Source: Calliphora vicina (taxonomy: Eukaryota > Arthropoda > Insecta > Diptera > Calliphoridae). Taken from it: a DNA stretch of 64,000 bases. A program made the position numbers and the translations under genes. Within the stretch, counting starts at the first letter, position 1. Each line of letters starts with the position of its first letter. This document shows, piece after piece, positions 46,233 to 55,365 of this stretch. The stretch is taken from assembly GCF_958450345.1 (NCBI RefSeq), contig NC_088780.1, positions 27,985,667-28,049,666 on the forward strand, written 5' to 3'. The notes beneath the pieces were generated by a model that saw nothing but the letters and a program-made list of their open reading frames with translations, was not told where the DNA came from and did not search any database.

Positions 46233-47188
46233 CTTTTTTTATTATTATTATTGTAAAGCACTTACACTGAATTTAATTAACAAGAAAGAAAAGACTGGTC
46301 GGTTTGATGGTTTCTAGAGAACTTTCATATATAGTAATAATTTTATATACTAATCAAAGGATTTTAAATATATTTGTACATATTAATTTCGAATTTGTTT
46401 TGATTTTATTTATAATTATTGTATTTTATATAATTAACCCTTTTTTTCCTGAAGGATTTACCACGTTTTGGCTTTCCTTGAGAGACATTTTCTCGAAGGA
46501 TTTACCACGCATTGGCTTGCCTTCAAAGACTTTTGAAATGAACCTGGAGGATTTACCAGTCTGCTATCACCTTATACGGCTTAGCATTATCTAAATCCTT
46601 TACGAAGCAATATGGTTTAGTCCTCAATTTATTGAAGGCGACTACAATTTCCATATTCGAAATTTTGGAAGTCATCTTTTTTTATTATTTTCAATCGAAT
46701 ATTTGACTTGTACTGAATAGTTACTGTTTTAGAACTTAGTATTTTTCCACCTATTTATAGTTTCATTTTCTCTTTTTTTACTCAACATAAATTGTTCCTT
46801 AGAGGTCCCCTCAATAACTGCATCTTCCAAATCATTCTATCTTTTTGGAAGTTATAGCATCCACTTCTCTAACTCCGCTATCACCACATTTCCATATTTA
46901 TTGTTGTCACGAAACATCCTTAGAACCTTATACGGCTTAGCATTATCTATATCCTTTATGAAGCAATATGGTCCTTAATTTATTGAAGGCGACTACAATT
47001 TCCATATTCGTAATTTTGGAAGTCATCTTTTTTTATTATTTTCAATCGAATATTTGACTTGTACTGAATAGTTACTGTTTTAGAACTTAGTATTTTTCCA
47101 CCTGTTTATAGTTTCATTTTCTGTTTTTTTTACTCAACAGAAGTTGTTCCTTAGAGGTCCCCTCAATAACTGCATCTTCCAAATCATT

Positions 47189-47383
47189 CTATCTTTTTGG
47201 AAGTGATAGCATCCACTTCTCTAACTCCGCTGTCACCACATTTCCATATTTATTGTTGTGACGAAACATCCTTAGAACCTTATACGGCTTAGCATTTTCT
47301 ATATCCTTTATGAAGCAATATGGTTTAGTCCTCAATTTATTGAAGGCGGCTACAATTTCCATATTCGTAATTTTGGAAGTCAT
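47189..47383 (-). pseudogene. Array ORF, unit near 47.3 kb
   Basis: Nearly identical to the 46.1-kb unit apart from NVVTAELE in place of NVVIAELE, with the same TAG after LPKR and the same A-run frameshift. This indicates that the two 1.15-kb segments were duplicated after the ORF had been inactivated. Confidence 0.5.
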
Positions 47384-48123
47384 CTTTTTTTATTATTATT
47401 ATTGTAAAGCACTTACACTGAATTTAATTAACAAGAAAGAAAAGACTGGTCGGTTTGATGGTTTCTAGAGAACTTTCATATATTGTAATAATTTTATATA
47501 ATAATCAAAGGATTTTAAATATATTTGTACATATTAATTTCGAATTTGTTTTGATTTTATTTATAATTATTGTATTTTATATAATTATCCCTTTTTTTCC
47601 TGAAGGATTTACCACGTTTTGGCTTTCCTTGAGAGACACAAAGACTTTTGAAATGAACCTGGTAGATTTACCAGTCTACTATCACCTTATACGGCTTAGC
47701 ATTTTCCATATCCTTTATGAAGCAATATGGTTTAGTCCTCAATTTATTGAATGCGAGTACAATTTCCATATTCAATATTTTGGAAGTCATCTTTTTTTTA
47801 TTATTTTCAATTGAATATTTGACTTGTACTGAATAGTTACTGTTTTAGAACTTAGTATTTTTCCACCTGTTTATAGTTTCGTTTTCTGTTTTTTTACTCA
47901 ACAGGAATTGTTCCTCAGAGGTCCCCTCAATAACTGCATCTTCCAAATCATTCTATCTTTTTGGAAGTTATAGCATCCACTTCTCTAACTCCGCTATTAC
48001 CACATTTCCATATTTATTGTTGTGACGAAACATCCTTAGAACCTTATACGGCTTAGCATTTTCTATATCCTTTACGAAGCAATATGGTTTAGTCCTCAAT
48101 TTATTGAAGGCGGCTACAATTTC

Positions 48124-48388
48124 TGTAAAGCACTTTCACTCGAATTTAATTGCACGAAAGAAAAGACCGGTCGGTTTGATGGTTTCTAGAGAACTTAAAC
48201 TTTATTTACAAATTTTAACTACTTATATAATATTTGATTTTCTTACAAACTAAACTAAAAATACTTATCAACTATTAAACAATGCGTGAGGAAATTCTAA
48301 TCAGAAAACATTCTGGCAATAAATTGTATATTTTATGGCAGTCATAAAACCACACAATCCCAAAATACGAAATGCAACAGTCGATGAC
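48124..48388 (-). repeat. LTR of BEL family A, 3' copy, truncated
   Basis: TGTAAAGCACTTTCACTCGA, 'gaccggtcggtttgatggtttc' and 'cacacaatcccaaaatacgaaatgc' match 52006-52276 and 58849-59100. It stops at CAGTCGATGAC, where the pol relic begins, so about 45 bp of U3 start are missing. Confidence 0.9.
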
Positions 48389-49653
48389 TTTCTTAATTGA
48401 TTCTAGACAATCTCCACCTGTCATCAAGTCGTCCATATAAAAATCGTTTCTTATTGCTTGAGATTCGATTGGAAAGTTATTTTCGTTATTATCAGCGATC
48501 TTTTGCAAACATTTTACTGCTAGATATGGAGCCGATGCTGTACCATATGTAACGGTTTTTAACGCATATGTTTTTAGATTTTCATTTGGATTCCAACGCC
48601 AGTATATCAACTGATATTTTCTGTCCGCTTCAGAAACCTAAATCTGCCTATACATTTTTTCTATGTCCGCAGAAAATACATACCGATGTTTCCTAAATCT
48701 TAGCAAAATATTAAACAGATCCTCTTGAATACGAGGACCTGTATGCAGAATCTCATTTAAAGAAATGTTAGTGGTAGTTTTGCACGATGCATCAAATACT
48801 ACTCTTAACTTTGTTGTTGTGCTTTCTGGTCTTAGCACGCAATGATGTGGTAAGTAGTACCCATTGTTTATAAACGAATTATTTCTAATTAGCTCCATAT
48901 GACCCATTTCTAGATACTTTTTAAGGAATTCACTATATTCTATTTTAAGCTGTTGATTTTTCTCTAACTTTCTTTCAAGAGCGAAAAATCTTCTCTTAGC
49001 TATTACACTTGAATTTCCTAATCGATTTGGATCATCCTTGAATGGAAGTTTAACTTGAAATTTCCCATCTGTAACGATTTTTAAATTTTCTTCGAAATGT
49101 TTCTCACATTGCTTTTCAGCAACTGTTAATTTATTTATTTGAGGAATCTCTTCTACTTCCCAGAACTTTTGCAACAATTCATCACATGTAGTATGAATAG
49201 CTGTGACTACGCTTGGTTCTGGTTTGGAACCATTCGCCGTCATTAGTCCATATGCTACCCAACCTAACTTCGTGTTGCGTAGCTTAGTATTAGTTTTTTG
49301 ATCTTTTATTTGCCCGTCGCAAATCAGATCAAACACAAATTGATTTGATAATAACAAATCCACACCTTGTGGAATATTATATTTCGGATCTGCTAACTTT
49401 ATATGAGGTGGAAAGTATCCTAACATCATATTTGTTCCAGGTACGAATTTATCCATAACAACCGCGTTAAGGAACGTTTTGTAATTTGCCTGAGATTAAT
49501 CCCAATTTTTTCATCTGTGGAAGATTTTTTCCTATATAAACCTTCCAACTCTTTTGTTATTTGACACCCTTTAATATTTAGCTTGTTTCTAAACTCTTTA
49601 GAAATTATATTTACTTGGGCCCACCGTCTAACAAAACGCGACAACGTATCCAT
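48389..49653 (-). pseudogene. BEL pol relic: protease end, spacer and N-terminal reverse transcriptase
   Basis: In order on the minus strand: NIISKEFRNKLNIKG (after the protease active site), LADPKYNIPQGVDLLLSNQF, LGWVAYGL (BEL protease-RT linker), LRVVFDASCKT (RT motif before the catalytic Asp), and FSADIEKMYRQI with the first catalytic Asp. A TAG then replaces the Trp codon seen in the second element (QIWVEK). The frame continues DRKYQLIYWRW, LKTVTYGTASAPYLAVKCLQ and FYMDDLMTGG with the YMDD catalytic motif. The ORF is cut at 48389 by the LTR. A frameshift near 49450 and one near 49640 are also present. Confidence 0.88.
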
Positions 49654-50069
49654 TTTCCGTTTCCATCCTTGACTTCTACAACTGCTGTTGAAAGCACTGC
49701 TTCGTCATCTTCATAGCCGTTTACTAAAACTGTCTTCGCAGGAACCCTTTCCCTGTGAAGAAGTGTGTGATGATCGCCGTTGCAGATTTTACATGTAAAG
49801 TTATTTAGACACTTATTCTGAAGGCGACCATAACCTAAACATTTGACACATATTTTATTTTCTCGTACCTTATCCCATCTTTCATTTATAGATAAATTCC
49901 AAAATTTCAAACATTTATATAATGTATGTCCGACTGCACAATTCAGTGGACATTTTATTTTGAATGTATTTGTTGGAGGATTTGTCCTTTGACTTACCCC
50001 CTGAGTTTGCACAAACTGTCTTGAAGGATTTACCACCTTTTGGCCTGCCTCCCAAGACATTTTATTCAC
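49611..50069 (-). pseudogene. BEL gag zinc-knuckle region and start of retropepsin
   Basis: The frame has GQKVVNPSRQFVQTQG, then Cys/His clusters: CPLNCAVGHTLYKC, ICVKCLGYGRLQNKC and CKICNGDHHTLLH, typical of BEL gag zinc knuckles. AVLSTAVVEVKDGNGKWIRC and RVLLDGG follow, the start of the aspartic protease (usual motif LLDSGSQ or LLDGGSQ). The frame then breaks at PK-stop, and the protease continues in the next frame (NIISKEF). The KVVNPSR segment is related to the repeated linker in the array at 41-48 kb. Confidence 0.85.
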
Positions 50070-50198
50070 TCCTAAAGGATTTACCTGTCTTTTATCACCC
50101 TTTGTGAAGTCCTGGCTTGCCTCTAAAGAATAATGAATTTGTTTAAGGAATTCAACTAGACTATCTACTTTTAGAAGGTCTTTTGATTTTCCTAAATG

Positions 50199-51400
50199 TT
50201 ATTCAAATTGGATTCTTAAATAATCATCCAATTTGCGTTGAAGCACGAAACAAAAAAATGACTTTTGCATTTCTTCCGGGCTTAATTTCATTGCTTCTAA
50301 CGCCTGCAAACTTTCATTTATGGTATTTAAAAACATATTAACGCTTCTTGCGTTATATGTCACGAAAGGGGCTTCAAGTATACTTTTAAGATATACTGAT
50401 GTTATTGCTCTTTTGTCGGAGTAGTATTCGTTGAGAATACTCCATGCAGTTTCAAAGTTCTCATCCTTTGATGGTATCTTTAAAATTTTCTTAGCAGCTT
50501 CACCCGACAATTTCGCTTTCAACATACACATTTTTTGAGTGTTTGACACAGGTTGATCGATTATCAGCTGCTCAAACAACTCCCTAAAAGTGTCCCATTC
50601 CGTAGCCTTTCCACTAAAAGTTGGTATGTCTATAGTGGGCAGCTGAAATGGTAACGTTTTGTCATACCTTTCTATGTCTGGGATATTTAGGTACTCGTCC
50701 CTAAGGTTATAAAAAATATCAGTCAACTCATCATCTGGAAACTCTCCCATATAATTAATGAACTGATTTTCCGCCATTTTAAATTTTTCTTTCAGGATTT
50801 CAATCGTGACTTCCTTATTTTTAAATTTATTTAATTTTGATTCTAGGTCGTCTACAATATATTGGAACTGACGAATCAGTCCGCTAGTTTTATTTCGTAC
50901 AGAAGATTTATACGCATTTCCTCTGTCCGAATTTACAGAATCTTGATCTTTTTGGAACTAAGGTACCGTAGGCTCCTTTTGGTATACTGGATCAATAGGA
51001 TCCCTTTGTAGCACTGCAGCCGTGGGTTCCCTTTGCCTTCCTTTTGCACCATCTCCGTCCTTCTGACAGGATGATAAAAAAATTGTTCCTCTTCAATAAA
51101 TTTATTTTTTAATTGCCCATATAAAGCATTAAAATTATTTATTGAAGTTCTCACTTCGTCTACGAAATTACCTTTAAAATAGGCATTTCTTTCCATCGTA
51201 GACGAAGGAGGGCGAAGTTCCCTATCATTTTGGTCAAACTTTTCAACCAACTCCCTAAACCTTTGTCTCAATGATAAAACTTTGTTTTTAGCTTCCTCGC
51301 TAGGAAGATTACTTTGAGCAACGCTGCTCAAAAAGTTGTAGCATGAGACAATATCTTTCCCTAAACTTTCCTGTTCTTTTATTAAATTTATAGGGTCCAT
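50199..51400 (-). pseudogene. BEL gag (family A), N-terminal part plus DUF1759-like domain
   Basis: Starts MDPINLIKEQESLGKDIVSC at 51400 and runs in one frame to about 50940. After a shift it continues via MAENQFINYMGEFPDDELTD. The DUF1759-like domain then has LPTIDIPTFSGKATEWDTFR, LFEQLIIDQPVSNTQKMCML and KAKLSGEAAKKILKIP, ending near 50199 at RIQFE. This is the typical BEL gag capsid-like region that assembles the particle. The start is chosen at the first Met after the leader, shared with the gag fragment at 59.6 kb. At least one frameshift near 50940-51000 inactivates it. Confidence 0.85.
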
Positions 51401-51984
51401 TATTTGAAAAAAGTTTTATATAAAATGATATATGTATGTAATAAAAATTTAATAATCTATAAAATTTAACACGCACTTTCCGAATATTTTTTAATCAATT
51501 CCTGATTTCAACTTGTTGTTGCCTTTTCGGTAAAAGGCAACTTCAAAAAATAATTATTATTAAATTTTCTTTAATAATAATTATTTGCAGTATTCAACAA
51601 ATTGTTGTCAATCAGTCATGATATTTTTTTATATTAGACATAAAAAAATATACTAAACGATTAAAAAATATATATTTTTTTTTTTTAACGACCGAATTAT
51701 ATCTTTAATATATCAAAAATTAATATAAAAGAACTTACCTTAAATCAGCTTCTTATTAATTTTATTAATTTATTTTTATTTATTTTTATATATTTTGTTT
51801 TCGCGCCCGAGTTTGTTTTTATATTAAATTTATTATTATTTTATTTTTTACACAATTTTTATTTATATCAATTTAATTTTTTTTTTTAAATTTTATTTAA
51901 TATAATTTTTTATATAATTTTAATTTATTTCTTTTCTATAAATTTTTTTTTTCTTATTATTATTATTATTATGAGGACGTATTC

Positions 51985-52002
51985 CTCTCACTGGGGTCAC
52001 CA
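51985..52002 (-). other. Primer-binding site of BEL element A
   Basis: Three bases inside the LTR end, the minus strand reads TGGTGACCCCAGTGAGAG. The TGG start complements a tRNA CCA tail. The same position in the second element (58.84 kb) reads TGGTGACCCCTGTTGAAA. The priming tRNA was not identified. Confidence 0.6.
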
Positions 52003-52005
52003 AAA

Positions 52006-52276
52006 TGTAAAGCACTTACACTCGAATTTAATTACACGAAAGAAAAGACCGGTCGGTTTGATGGTTTCTAGAGAACTTAAACTTTATTTACAAATTTTAC
52101 CTACTTATATAGTATTTGATTTTCTTACAAACTAAACTAAAAATACTTATCAACTATTAAACAATGCGTGAGGAAATTCTAATCAGAAAACATTCTGGCA
52201 ATAAATTGTGTATTTTATGGCCGTCATAAAAGCACACAATCCCAAAATACGAAATGCATCTTCATGGAACAGTCGA
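52006..52276 (-). repeat. LTR of BEL family A, 5' copy, truncated
   Basis: TGTAAAGCACTTACACTCGA to ATGCATCTTCATGGAACAGT then CGA, colinear with the complete LTR at 58849-59155. The last ~50 bp (U3 start) are replaced by the hairpin at 52277. Confidence 0.9.
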
Positions 52277-52373
52277 TGTAAAATTCTTGTAGAAACAGAC
52301 AAGTCTTTACTTTTTGAATGTTTGTAGGACATTCAAAAAGTAAAGACTTGTCTGTTTCTACAAGAATTTTACA
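52277..52373. repeat. Perfect 45-bp inverted repeat made of two U5 ends
   Basis: The left arm TGTAAAATTCTTGTAGAAAC to TTTTTGAATGT equals the left end of LTR family B at 53092. After a 7-base loop (TTGTAGG) the exact reverse complement follows, ending GAATTTTACA. The right arm is directly followed by a primer-binding site in plus orientation. It could form a 45-bp stem in RNA or single-stranded DNA. Confidence 0.95.
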
Positions 52374-52986
52374 TTAGGTCCTTCGAGCCGGATTCATCAT
52401 ACTGTTGTGTCTGCTCTTTTGGATCTTTTTCTGGATCACTTTCCAGCTCTCTTGGAGTATTTTCTGGCTCTCTTGGAGCACTTTTTAACTCTTTTACAGA
52501 GTTGTCTTGCTCTTGTGGAGCACTTCCCTGATGGATTGGTTTTAATTGATGCAGAAATTTTTGCACCATCAACTCCATTTTTTCCATCATTCCATTACTC
52601 AGGGTTTCCATTATTTCCTCCTTTAGGGATATACTCATGGATTCTACAGATTTTTTCACAGTAGTTTTTAGATCTTCCTCTTTTTCCGTCGCCAATACAG
52701 CATCTGCAGAAGTTTGGCCATACCTCTGCATCGCAGCTCTGCACAGTTCAAATAGCTTTACTCCTGACTCAAAGAACTTGTTCTGGAAGTAGTCTTCAGA
52801 CGTTCTTCCTAACTTCTGGAGCTTGCTGTCGTTATTTAGAAATTGAAATTCTAAGCTCTCCACGTGGTTTTCGTAATGTGCAATTGATGCACTCCGAACT
52901 TCTGTGTTTTCTATCTTTGATAAAATAGTGGTGACTTCATTTGTTATCTCTTTCTGAGCTTCGTATAACTGATGTCTTTGAGCCAT
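52369..52986 (-). CDS. Gag-like N-terminal protein of retroelement family B (205 aa)
   Basis: Intact frame: MAQRHQLYEAQKEITNEVTT, then EDLKTTVKKSVESMSISLKE and KMELMVQKFLHQLKPIHQGS. A repetitive Glu/Pro-rich tail follows with degenerate repeats of A-P-R-E-P-E, T-P-R-E-L-E and D-P-E-K-D-P-K-E. It looks coiled-coil-rich (heptad-like Leu/Ile spacing at about residues 20-70 and 105-150), as expected of a gag N-terminal segment. It starts ~105 bp from LTR B with a primer-binding site between. The last codons (ESGSKDLM) are read through an inverted tRNA-Tyr-type primer site and the hairpin, so the natural C-terminus is lost. A shortened relative lies at 62367-62531. Confidence 0.65.
   Translation of the reverse strand: MAQRHQLYEAQKEITNEVTTILSKIENTEVRSASIAHYENHVESLEFQFLNNDSKLQKLGRTSEDYFQNKFFESGVKLFELCRAAMQRYGQTSADAVLATEKEEDLKTTVKKSVESMSISLKEEIMETLSNGMMEKMELMVQKFLHQLKPIHQGSAPQEQDNSVKELKSAPREPENTPRELESDPEKDPKEQTQQYDESGSKDLM
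52374..52395 (+). other. Primer-binding site in plus orientation, tRNA-Tyr type
   Basis: AGGTCCTTCGAGCCGGATTC matches the complement of the 3' end of eukaryotic tRNA-Tyr (acceptor CGAAGGACCA), except for one base in the leading TGG. It follows a U5 end in plus orientation, opposite to the gag frame it overlaps. Confidence 0.7.
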
Positions 52987-53071
52987 GTTTTTTTTTTATT
53001 TTATTTATTTTTTTAAATTAATATTTATATATATATTTTTATTTAATTTTTTAATTTTTCCGCTGGTTTTT

Positions 53072-53089
53072 CTTGCGTTCGAAGGACCA
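53072..53089 (-). other. Primer-binding site of family B, tRNA-Tyr type
   Basis: The minus strand reads TGGTCCTTCGAACGCAAG two bases after LTR B. The first ten bases match the tRNA-Tyr 3' end complement, and the rest has diverged. Confidence 0.6.
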
Positions 53090-53091
53090 AA

Positions 53092-53596
53092 TGTAAAATT
53101 CTTGTAGAAACAGACAAGTCTTTACTTTTTGAATGTTTGTAGGACATTAAAATATTTATTTAATTTTACTTCTTAAGAGCTAAACATAAAAATCTTAAAG
53201 TTAACTAGAGCTAATATAAGATCTCAAGTACTCTTGTGTACTTTAAACCTTATCAATGTAATATTTCCATCACAGCGTGGGGTAACAAGAGCACTAGTGA
53301 TAAGAATATATTTTATTGCCTATTTTTAACTCTCACTTAATTGTCTATGATGAATTGATGTGCCTCTTACAACTAGTATTCTTATCGCTACTTGGGGTTG
53401 ACATAAAAACTAAGTGATAAACATTTATTTGTAATACAAGTAAACTAATCGAACAGTTTTTTATGACTTAACCCATGCACTTTTACTTATGATTTATGAT
53501 ATTTATTTTCCCATACTTGAGATAAAATATACTTAAATAAACCCGTGTTCAATTCTGAACAGTCGATGACCTGATCGTTTACATTAACATGCACAA
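53092..53596 (-). repeat. LTR of BEL-like family B (~505 bp)
   Basis: It begins on the plus strand TGTAAAATTCTTGTAGAAAC and ends with CAGTCGATGACCTGATCGTT, 'acattaacatgcacaatcatatgtca'. That last ~60 bp resembles the same end of LTR family A, so the families share a U3 start. Minus-strand gag of family B lies on its left. A different gag-protease ORF ends at its right edge, so it is a junction LTR between two deleted copies. Confidence 0.8.
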
Positions 53597-54640
53597 TCAT
53601 ATGTCAATATGGTCAATTAACGCCCTTAACATCAACTGTTCCCCGTTCGCTGCTTGTACTTTAACTTGTGCTGTTGCTAGAAGTACTGACGTTGTATTAG
53701 ACCCTTTCGTGGTCATAGATGATGTTTGTGATTTCTCTTTATTTACTTCACTAAGGTGAAGAATTTTATGATGGCCTTTTCCACAATGACAGCATTTTAT
53801 TTTGCTAGAGCACCATTTGTTGCTTTTATGTTCAATGCAGTTGAAGCACCATTTGTTGTTATAAATTAATTTTCGTTTTTCAGCCGTAGACAAAGCCAAA
53901 AACTTTCTGCACTCCGGTGTGGAGTGGTTGTTTAGGTTGCAGTGAAGGCATGATTTTTGTATTGTGTGAAATGAATTTGATGTTTTGCTCATTTCACTTG
54001 GTTTTCTTTTAAAATAATTTTTTATTTGCCCCTTTGAAACTGCTTCTAGAGCTTGCACCTGTTGTTCCAGAAACTCGATAACATCATCCAGGCTTTGAAT
54101 TTCTTTGGATTTCTTCACATTTTGTTCATAACGCCGCAGTCCATCTTTATCCAATTTTCTAATTATGATGCGTGCTATGAATGGTTCAGCATCCTCTAAT
54201 TTTAAGTTCATCCCCTTCAGTACGTAAATGCAACTATTTGTTGTATCTAAAAGTTGCTTTAGACTGGACGATGACTCACTATCCACTATAGGTTGATCCA
54301 GCAATATGTCAACTTGATTAGTAAACAGCAACCTTCGATTTTCGTACCTTTGTTTCAGGATCTCTAGCGCTGCTTCATAATTATTTGCCGTTATATTTAA
54401 ATGTTGAACCAACCTCTTTGCTTCGCCTTAAAGTGCTGTTGTTAGTCTGTACATCTTTTCTACATCAGAAAGCTGCTTGCAATCATGTATTAAACTTTTA
54501 AACAAGTCGTAGAATGATGCCCACTCGTTTATATTTCCTTCAAATTCGGGAATTTTTATTTTTGAGAGGTTCGCGGAACTAGAAAAATCTGTGTTTCCTA
54601 ATTGTTTATTATTAGAATTCTGTTTATCTAAAACACACAT
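53597..54640 (-). pseudogene. BEL gag: DUF1759-like domain plus three zinc knuckles, one nonsense codon
   Basis: The frame gives LSKIKIPEFEGNINEWASFY, then LFKSLIHDCKQLSDVEKMYR. A TAA near 54428 sits where LKGEAK is expected, and the frame continues LVQHLNITANNYEAALEILK, the DUF1759 core. Zinc knuckles follow: CLHCNLNNHSTPEC, CFNCIEHKSNKWC and CCHCGKGHHKILH. The protease start RALID is cut at 53597, where HIDI is read from the LTR. Apart from the nonsense codon the frame is intact, which suggests a fairly young copy. Confidence 0.88.
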
Positions 54641-55365
54641 TTAGTATGCATCTATTTATGTATACATGTGTATGTTCAATTAGTTTGAACAGTATATGTT
54701 TTTTTCTTTATTTTCCTACCCAATTTATTTTATTAAAACTGAAACAGTAATATATTTATATTTATATGATTTAATTTATTTATTTGTTTATTTAATTATT
54801 AATGAATTTATTTATTTAAAATATCATGAACTAAAGTTATAGTATCCTTCTACAATTTTTAAAATTAAATGTTTTTGAAAATTAAATATAGTGCACCTAC
54901 AGGTGTCAGGTGTCATTCATCACTGGATCAAGAGCAGCACTTGAAATGGCTTCCCATTTCTCCATCTTCACCATATGTCACTGCCATTTTCCTCATTTTG
55001 TTCTCTGTGCAAAGAATGTAGTGAAATTCTAAAAACACATTTCTTACGAATAATGGCTTCCCATTTTTTCATAGTCACCATCTGTCACTCCATAGTCCTC
55101 ATTCTGTTCCAGCATGGAAATCAAGAAATTCAGCATTTCTTTATGTCCATAGAGCAGTGACTCTCCGAAGTCTTCCACAAATTTGTTGATGATTGTTCTA
55201 ATTTGACGCATATTTGAAAATTCTTAGTTGTTAGCTGTAGCTGTAGCTATTGATATTGATGGCTATTAGTTCGCATTCATCACTGGACCAAGCGCAGCAC
55301 TTGAAATGGCTTCCCATTTCTCCATAGTCACCATCTGTCACTCCATAGTCGTCATTTTGTTCCAG
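54641..55365 (-). repeat. Leader of a third BEL-like family with 1.5 copies of the 245-bp unit
   Basis: 54689-54990 is nearly identical to 59777-60060 ('gaactaaagttatagtatcc' and a long TTATTTA run). The part from about 54920 holds the minus-strand small ORF (EQNEDYG, EDFGESL) also repeated at 60 kb. The copy is cut at 55365, where LEQNEDYG joins the integrase of the next element through a short shared sequence (CTGGAACAAAATGA). Confidence 0.75.

Larger units (their letters stand above)
40900..48123 (-). repeat. BEL-derived higher-order tandem array, ~356-bp units
   Basis: About 19 full or partial units are present. The marker GTGACGAAACATCC falls near 41037, 41395, 41716, 42176, 42532, 43332, 43688, 43973, 44328, 44950, 45750, 46108, 46909 (mutated), 47258 and 48022, mostly 350-358 bp apart. 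Larger segments of 1151-1158 bp repeat at about 45.09, 46.25 and 47.40 kb. They hold two units plus a BEL LTR end (TGTAAAGCACTTACACTGAA, GGTCGGTTTGATGGTTTCTA) and a piece of BEL gag linker with repeated GAAGGATTTACCACG. Each unit carries a minus-strand ~100-codon ORF. The array abuts the 3' LTR of the BEL element at 48124. Confidence 0.9.
48124..52276 (-). mobile_element. BEL/Pao retrotransposon A, internally deleted
   Basis: The minus-strand order is LTR (52276-52006), primer-binding site, ~600-bp leader, gag, zinc knuckles/protease, RT start, then a direct jump to the other LTR (48388-48124). RNase H, integrase and the U3 start of the 3' LTR are deleted. Gag and pol carry frameshifts and a stop, so the copy cannot act alone. 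Its LTR sequence is the source of the LTR ends in the array to the left. Confidence 0.9.

Noticed and set aside
45146..47814. Plus-strand open frames of 96-131 codons beginning MMVSREL
   Set aside because: They run through an LTR end and AT-rich DNA and repeat only with the array; they are shadows opposite the gag-linker and array ORF.
52374..52395. Possible tRNA-Tyr gene fragment
   Set aside because: Only the 3' end complement is present and always next to LTR ends, so it is a primer-binding site, not a tRNA gene.
52407..52664. Plus-strand Leu/Phe-rich frame opposite the family B gag
   Set aside because: Its repeated LLEHFLALL pattern mirrors the Glu/Pro repeat of the gag on the other strand.
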